DNA of 64,000 bases from Epichloe hybrida (taxonomy: Eukaryota; Ascomycota; Sordariomycetes; Hypocreales; Clavicipitaceae): NCBI GenBank assembly GCA_019022495.1, contig JAFEKR010000010.1, positions 1 to 64,000 on the forward strand. Direction: 5' to 3'. Made by a program: the position numbers and the translations under genes. The notes under the pieces were generated by a model. It was not told where the DNA came from. It did not search any database and saw nothing but the letters and a program-made list of their open reading frames with translations. Below, piece by piece: positions 58,501 to 64,000 of the stretch. How positions within the stretch are numbered: the stretch's first letter is position 1; each line of letters starts with the position of its first letter.

Positions 58501-59045
58501 ATCCTAGAGGTCTATAGTAAGTAGTAGTAAATATCCCTTTAGTAAATAATTAAGCTAAAAGTAAGATTTTAGCACTAAGAGAGAAGCATACTATAATTAA
58601 GTAGCTTTTAAGTAACTTATAGACTTAGTATAAAAAATATTATAACTAGAAGAGAACTCTAATAAGGTTTAAAGTTAGTAACTATATTTTATTATTAATA
58701 AAAAACATTAACCTAAGATACCCTAGTAAGAAGCTAGCTATAAAGTATTTAGGCCCTTATAAGATTAAAAAGGTAATTAGAAGTTATAGATTAGTATATT
58801 AATTAAAATTACTACCTAGGACTTAATTATATAATATATTTAATATTACTAGTCTTAAACCTTTTAAAGGGACCTAATAAATATAGAAAATATATCCTTA
58901 CTATAAGATACTATTAAAGATAATAAATAAGAGTTTAAAGTTAAGAGAATTATTTTACATTACTATAATAAAAGGTATTATAAATATCTAGTTAAATAAA
59001 AAGGCTATAATACTTTAGAGAATTCTTAGGTATTAAAAAGGGATT
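55560..59045 (+). pseudogene. Gypsy-2 pol remnant with an unmutated patch
   Basis: Same domain order as Gypsy-1: reverse transcriptase box YLDNMLIFS near 56570, RNase H, integrase core near 58040-58170, and chromodomain HYKYLVK/KGYNTLENS-like near 58980. From 56736 to 56880 the sequence keeps C and G: ITMDLARVEAIAT, then LTPDGELLAIQEAF and RTWSHYLAYLAH are read cleanly. The deletion junction lies inside this patch. Confidence 0.88.
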
Positions 59046-60264
59046 TTATTACTAGAGAAATTATTAATAACTATAAGTAATAGCTAAGTAATAAAGTTAA
59101 TATAAGGTAGTTATATTTTATAACTTAATATACTAAAGATATTAGAAAATAAAGTTAATTTACTTAGATAACTTAAATAATCTATTATATAGCTACTAAG
59201 CACTTATCCCTTTATAATAAAGTTAGCCTCTAAGACTACTAGTCCCTTATTATTAGTAATAGCTATAGGAGTTATAGAGGAGGAGGCCTTAGGAGTATTT
59301 TTATTATTAAAATCCCTCTTTTTATATATATAAACCTAAAGTATACTAAGGAGCTTAATAAAACTAATATATTTAGGTAAATTAATAGTATTTAGTATAA
59401 ACTACTAGTAAGTTAGTTAAGCATTAGCTATATATATTAAGAAAGCTTACCTTTAGGATATTTTAGGCTATAAAGTAAAGATAGTTTAAAATATTAATCT
59501 AAGTCTTTAGATTTATAGTATTACTTAATAGCACTATTATAGTATATTTATTATATTTTACCTTATAAGTAATATTAGTAAATATAATTACACTTATTAG
59601 AATTTTTATAAACTAGAATAGTATTCTATAGCTTTTTCTTTACTTTTATAATAAGCTAGCTATAAGTTAGTAGTAATCTAGTGTCTAAGTAATAGGATTA
59701 TACTTACTTTATTTTAATAGTAGTAATTACCTTTAGAAGTAACTTTAATAAGTTTTAATAGCTTATTATAAAGCTATATAATTTAAGCTAAAGTCTAGTA
59801 ATATATTAGTAATAAGTAAGTAGATTTTAGTTAAGAGAGATATACTATAATATAGTTTTTATTATTTTAGAAGTAATAAGTATATTTTATTAAATAGCCT
59901 TTTAAATATTAGCTATAAAGAAGTAATAAGTAAGTAAAGAAGTTATACTTAAAGATTTATTATATTTAGCTAAAAAGGTTTTTTTATTAATAAGGTATTC
60001 TAAAATCTTATAGGTATTATTTTTTAGGAGAATATTCTATATTATTACTTACTAATAATAGTATATATATAGAATTTTCTTTAAAGTTATTTTACTAGTA
60101 GTAAGTTAGTAATAAAGACACTATAAGGATATAATAAACTTATAATAAGATTTTAAAAGAAGTTTACTTTAGAGAAAACTTTATAGGAGACTTTATAGGA
60201 GATTTTTTAGTTAATAGATTTTCTTAAGGCATTAATAAAGGCAAAGTTTAGGCATAAGACTTAG

Positions 60265-60506
60265 TGTCAAGGTAGGGGTGTAAATGGATGATAAAAAGCG
60301 TTCAATTTCGGTCAATTAGAGGTGCAAACAGCACCTAACTTTTATACCTAAAAGGTACACAGTGCGCTATAGTAATAACTAGTTTACAGAGGTACTTCTA
60401 ATATATCGTATTTACTAATGTCTAACCTTATATTTTATCCCTATTAATGCACGCTACCCTTATATAACCTATGCTTTAAGGGAGCTTTTCTTAACACACC
60501 CCCCTT
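60265..60506 (-). repeat. Copia-3 3' LTR and polypurine tract
   Basis: The minus strand reads TGTTAAGAAAAGCTCCC... and ends CTACCTTGACA at 60265 (232 bp). It is preceded by the purine tract AAGGGGGGTG (60497-60506). The ~90 bp near 60265, on the outer side, are clearly less mutated than the inner part. Confidence 0.88.
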
Positions 60507-61399
60507 AGCTAAGATATTTATTAAAGCTAAAGATCGTAAGTATAGGAAAAGATTATAATAATTTTCTAGTGTTATAATTAAGTGGGAATTTCCTATAAGC
60601 TAATCTAGTAATAGAATTCCTTATGTATTTACCTTAATAAAGGCTTTATAAAGCTATTAGTAAGTATCTTAGAGGTCTTTAACTAATTTACCTTAATATT
60701 ACCTAGGGTATATTACTCTTAAATTCATATTTAATTTATATTAAGATGCTTTAGACTAGTTTAAAGCCTTCTTTCCTTATATTTTATAATTTAAATTATT
60801 TACTTATTATTATACTAGATAATTAATAAAGGAGAAACCTATACGCTAATATTATAAAGTAGTTTACCTAGAGATATACGCTCTTTTACTCTGTAATTTA
60901 ATATAAAGAGCTTTGCTTCTATACTTAATATTATTACATAATACTACCTCCTAGACTTCTAATTAATTATAGCTTTATGTATAATAAAGACATAGCCTTA
61001 TGTTAATTTCTAAGTATTAGGGTTATTGCTAAGAGAGGCATTAGTGCTAGAGAAAAGCGTGTTAAAGCTATTTACTCCTAAGTATTAGATATATAACTTC
61101 CTTATATTCTAAGCATATATTAGAGTAGCCTTTATAAGCTTAATATGCTTTATTAAAGGGTTTATTATAAAGAAAGCTAGCTTTAAAGCTATAAAGGCTA
61201 TATTAGGTCTTCTAATAATATAAAGATAAACTAAAGAGCTAATAACTACTCTATAGTAATTAATCTCTTTATTAGTAGCCTAACTATTATTTAGGACTAT
61301 TATAGCTATTATTAGAGGTGTTATAATTAAGCTCTTTAAATTATTATTAATAATATTAGGAATAAACTTCTAAGCTATCTTTTAAATATATAATTCCTA

Positions 61400-61660
61400 T
61401 AATAACTATATCTCTTTAGTATTATAATTCCTAATGATTTTAATGCCTAGGAATTACTTTAAATTACCTTAGTCTTTAATATCTAGACTGTTTATTAACT
61501 ACTTATATAGCTCTTTAAATTCTGCTTTAAATCCGTTTAGAAATAGCACTATAATATTATTTACATAGAAAAACAAGATAAATCTGCCTTTTATAAAGAT
61601 ATATAGGTTTTCCTTTCCTTAGATAAAGCCTAGATTTAATAGGAATTACATTAGGTATAG
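61400..61660 (-). pseudogene. Copia-3 reverse transcriptase remnant
   Basis: The minus strand reads GRFILFFYVNNIIVLFLNGF followed by KAEFKELYK and FLGIKIIRN. YVNN stands for YVDD after G-to-A change. This is the C-terminal half of a Ty1/copia reverse transcriptase. Confidence 0.85.
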
Positions 61661-63449
61661 AAACTATTATTAAGGAGCTTCCTATAGCCTATATAATGCT
61701 CTAGTTATCTTCTAGAGATAACCTTATATATTTATACCCTCTAGAGGCTTATAAAAGATAGGTTCTTTAAGTTTTATATATAAGAAGGCATTCTAAACAT
61801 TATATTAACGCGTGTTAAGATTATTAGTGTAGTAAATAGTAAGTAGTATACATAAAGATTATAAAGTAAGTATAATAGTGTAGTTATTAAGGTTATCCTT
61901 TAGTTATTAGTTACCTTAGACTACTATTTAAGCCTTAAACTCTATAATAATACCTTTTTTATTAGTTTTATACTTAAAAACCTATCTAAGGTTAATAATC
62001 TCCTTAAGATTAAATAATTTATCTAGTATATTCTCCTAGTAGTTTAAGGATTAAAGCTTTAAAAGCTCCTTTATAATTGCTTCCTTCTAGTAATTATAAT
62101 ATAATAAGGCTATTGCCTAATAATAATACATAGGTTTTAGAGGCATATCTTTAATACATAAACTATATTAAGTTCCTTAGAATACTATTAAGAAAGCAAA
62201 AGAAAACTATACTTACTTAGCTTTTCTTATTTTCTTTCTTTAACATTTCCTAGTAATAATATTATTTATATTAATACTATTATTATAGGGATTATAATTC
62301 TCTATAGCCTTACTACCTTTTATAGTAAATTTACTAGTCTTTATAGTAGTTACTATATATTTAGCTATTACCTTGCTTATAAATTTATTAATCTTATAAA
62401 ATAGCGTATTATTACCTTATACCTAAAGCTTTAAGTTCTTTATAATAACTAGCGCCTTTTTTAAGGAGTTAAAAGGGGTTAAAAGTGCACTAGAAAGGTC
62501 CTCTTTATCCCCTATTATATAAGGAGGTATTTTTACTTTAAACTGCTTATTTTCCTAGCCTATAGCTAATAGTAAAGAGGTAGGATTATTCTCTTTAAGC
62601 TCTATTCTAATAAGATCTTAACTAATCTCCTTATTAAGATCTTTAGCTTTAAGCTCTTTAAGTAACTTAATTATTAATATCTTCTCTTATTAAGCTAATT
62701 CTAGCTTTTCTTCTAGCTTAAAGAAGAAGTTCTTATTAAACTAAACACATACTAATATAATAACCTTATAATTACAAAGCAAAGGCACCTATATAATATA
62801 TTATAACTTACCTCTATACCTAATAAGGTATTTAATATAAGCTTTTTGCTCTAGCTATAGTATTACATTATGCGATTTAACGTGCTCTAGAGCCTTTGTT
62901 ATTATTAGAAATGCCTTATATCCGTAAGCTTATAGGTATGTAATTAAGGGCTTTTAAACCTCTAATATCTATAAATAGGCTAGGAATATTTTCTATGCCT
63001 AATTTCACTAGAGTTTATAAGGTATAACTTAATTTCTATAATACTTAAAAGGTATTTTATTTAGTAAATAGACTACTATATTAAAGACCTTATTATTAAG
63101 TTCTAAAGGAAGGTAAGCCTTAAGGCTTAATATATAAGCCTTTTACTTAACTACCCCCTTAGATCTCTTTACCTTTTTATTTTAACTAGGTATTAAGGGA
63201 GCTAAATTATAGACTATAATGCTAGTAAAGGCTATCTTATCTCTTATACTCTCTGTAAATAAATCCTTTTTAATATTACTATATAGAAATCAGAGTTAAA
63301 CCCTAAATTATATATATAGGAACGCTATTATTATATAAAAGCTATTATAAATTCTATCTTTAGTCTTAAATAAATAAAAGAAACACATTAAGGTTATAAG
63401 GTATATAAAAACACACTAATACCTATTACTATTCTAATAAGGAGAGTTA

Positions 63450-63730
63450 TAATAGTCTAGATTAACTAAAAGGCTATATCTAGGTCCCTAAGGAAGCCCT
63501 TCTAGTATAACCTATAATCTCTAGCGCTTAGCTTTGCCTATAGCATAAATCTTACACTTTATAAGCTTAGGTCCTATTAATTTAATACTAAGAGTAGCGT
63601 TTATAATCTCTATAAAGGCTTTCTTACCTAGATAACTATATTATTAATGCTAAAGCTTTGCATCTCCTTTTATAAGTAGCCTTAGTGCTTTACTAGTTAT
63701 AGTATAGGCCTCTTTTAGGTTATCTAAGAG
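63450..63730 (-). pseudogene. Copia-3 integrase N-terminal (zinc-binding) remnant
   Basis: The minus strand reads SKALRLLIKGDAKL, YLGKKAFIEIINATLSIKL and GPKLIKCKIYAIGKAKR. The H...H...C-x2-C region is recognisable, with the second Cys now Tyr. The core domain lies leftwards and is heavily mutated. Confidence 0.75.
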
Positions 63731-64000
63731 TATAGATAATATATAAAGCTTATTAATATTATAAAGCTTAGTAATAGGATACTTTCCTTAGAATAGGAAG
63801 CTCTTCTTCTAGTTCTAATAGATCCTTGCCTTTATTAGAATCATTGCTAATACTAGGTTTACATAGAATTCTAGAATTAGCAAAGCACTTTACACTATAA
63901 TCCTTCTTAGCCTTTATAATACTAGATCTATAACGGATATATAGACTAGTCCTTATCCTAAGGATATATAGATTATGCCTCTAGCTCTAACCTCTATTAT

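Larger units (their letters stand above)
53739..60264 (+). mobile_element. Gypsy-2, second copy of the chromodomain element, 3' end displaced
   Basis: Closely similar to Gypsy-1 along its length, including most stop codons. It starts with an LTR TGTTAGGAGCGCAGAGG. It has lost about 330 bp at the reverse transcriptase/RNase H junction (break near 56785). At 60264 it is interrupted by the minus-strand Copia-3; the remainder and the 3' LTR are not in the window. Confidence 0.92.
60265..64000 (-). mobile_element. Copia-3, minus strand, partial (runs off the window)
   Basis: The 3' LTR (60265-60496) lies at the left and the element reads leftwards. Probable duplication CTTAG at 60260-60264; the partner is outside the window. 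RNase H, reverse transcriptase and integrase are recognisable on the minus strand; gag and the 5' LTR are missing. It is younger than Gypsy-2. Confidence 0.9.

Overview
The window is a chromosome end of a filamentous ascomycete (Pezizomycotina-type). It opens with 15 copies of the CCCTAA telomere repeat. Most of the next 64 kb is extremely AT-rich, full of TpA and in-frame TAA/TAG codons, and poor in CpA and CpG. That is the signature of repeat-induced point mutation (RIP). The species cannot be named from the sequence.

Layout. (1) 1-6639: telomere, then mutated subtelomeric DNA holding a nested pair of non-autonomous hAT elements. (2) 6640-17032: the one substantial GC-balanced gene island. 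Copia-1 (7001-14133, target duplication TCTTC) splits it. To its right lie two convergent intron-containing genes: gene A (14188-15270, unknown function) and gene B (complement 15387-16646, likely PD-(D/E)XK-nuclease-like). (3) 17033-35366: an AT-rich block bounded by 57-bp terminal inverted repeats and carrying a TRIM-like element, a hAT and a complete chromodomain Gypsy. (4) 35367-36737: a small GC-balanced island with a broken gene and a repeat related inversely to one at 6904-6985. (5) 36738-53738: a mutated Gypsy-3 body split by Copia-2 (itself holding a hAT), by a 3.7-kb LTR element with a ~146-bp minisatellite, and by a second TRIM-like element; a fourth hAT follows. (6) 53739-64000: a second Gypsy copy, interrupted by a minus-strand Copia-3 that runs off the window.

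Element boundaries are supported by target duplications read directly: hAT 8 bp (CTTAGTTA, ATTATAGG, GTAGAGGG); LTR elements 5 bp (TCTTC, TATAC, ATACT, TACTT, CTTAC, TAACT). Nesting therefore gives a relative insertion order.

The most interesting signal is positional. In several elements the two LTRs were identical at insertion but now differ almost only by C-to-T or G-to-A changes. These changes sit in whichever LTR copy lies on the inner side, while the outer ~60-100 bp facing unique DNA are largely spared. A spared patch also lies across a deletion junction inside Gypsy-2. Together these suggest that RIP fades near the end of a homologous tract.
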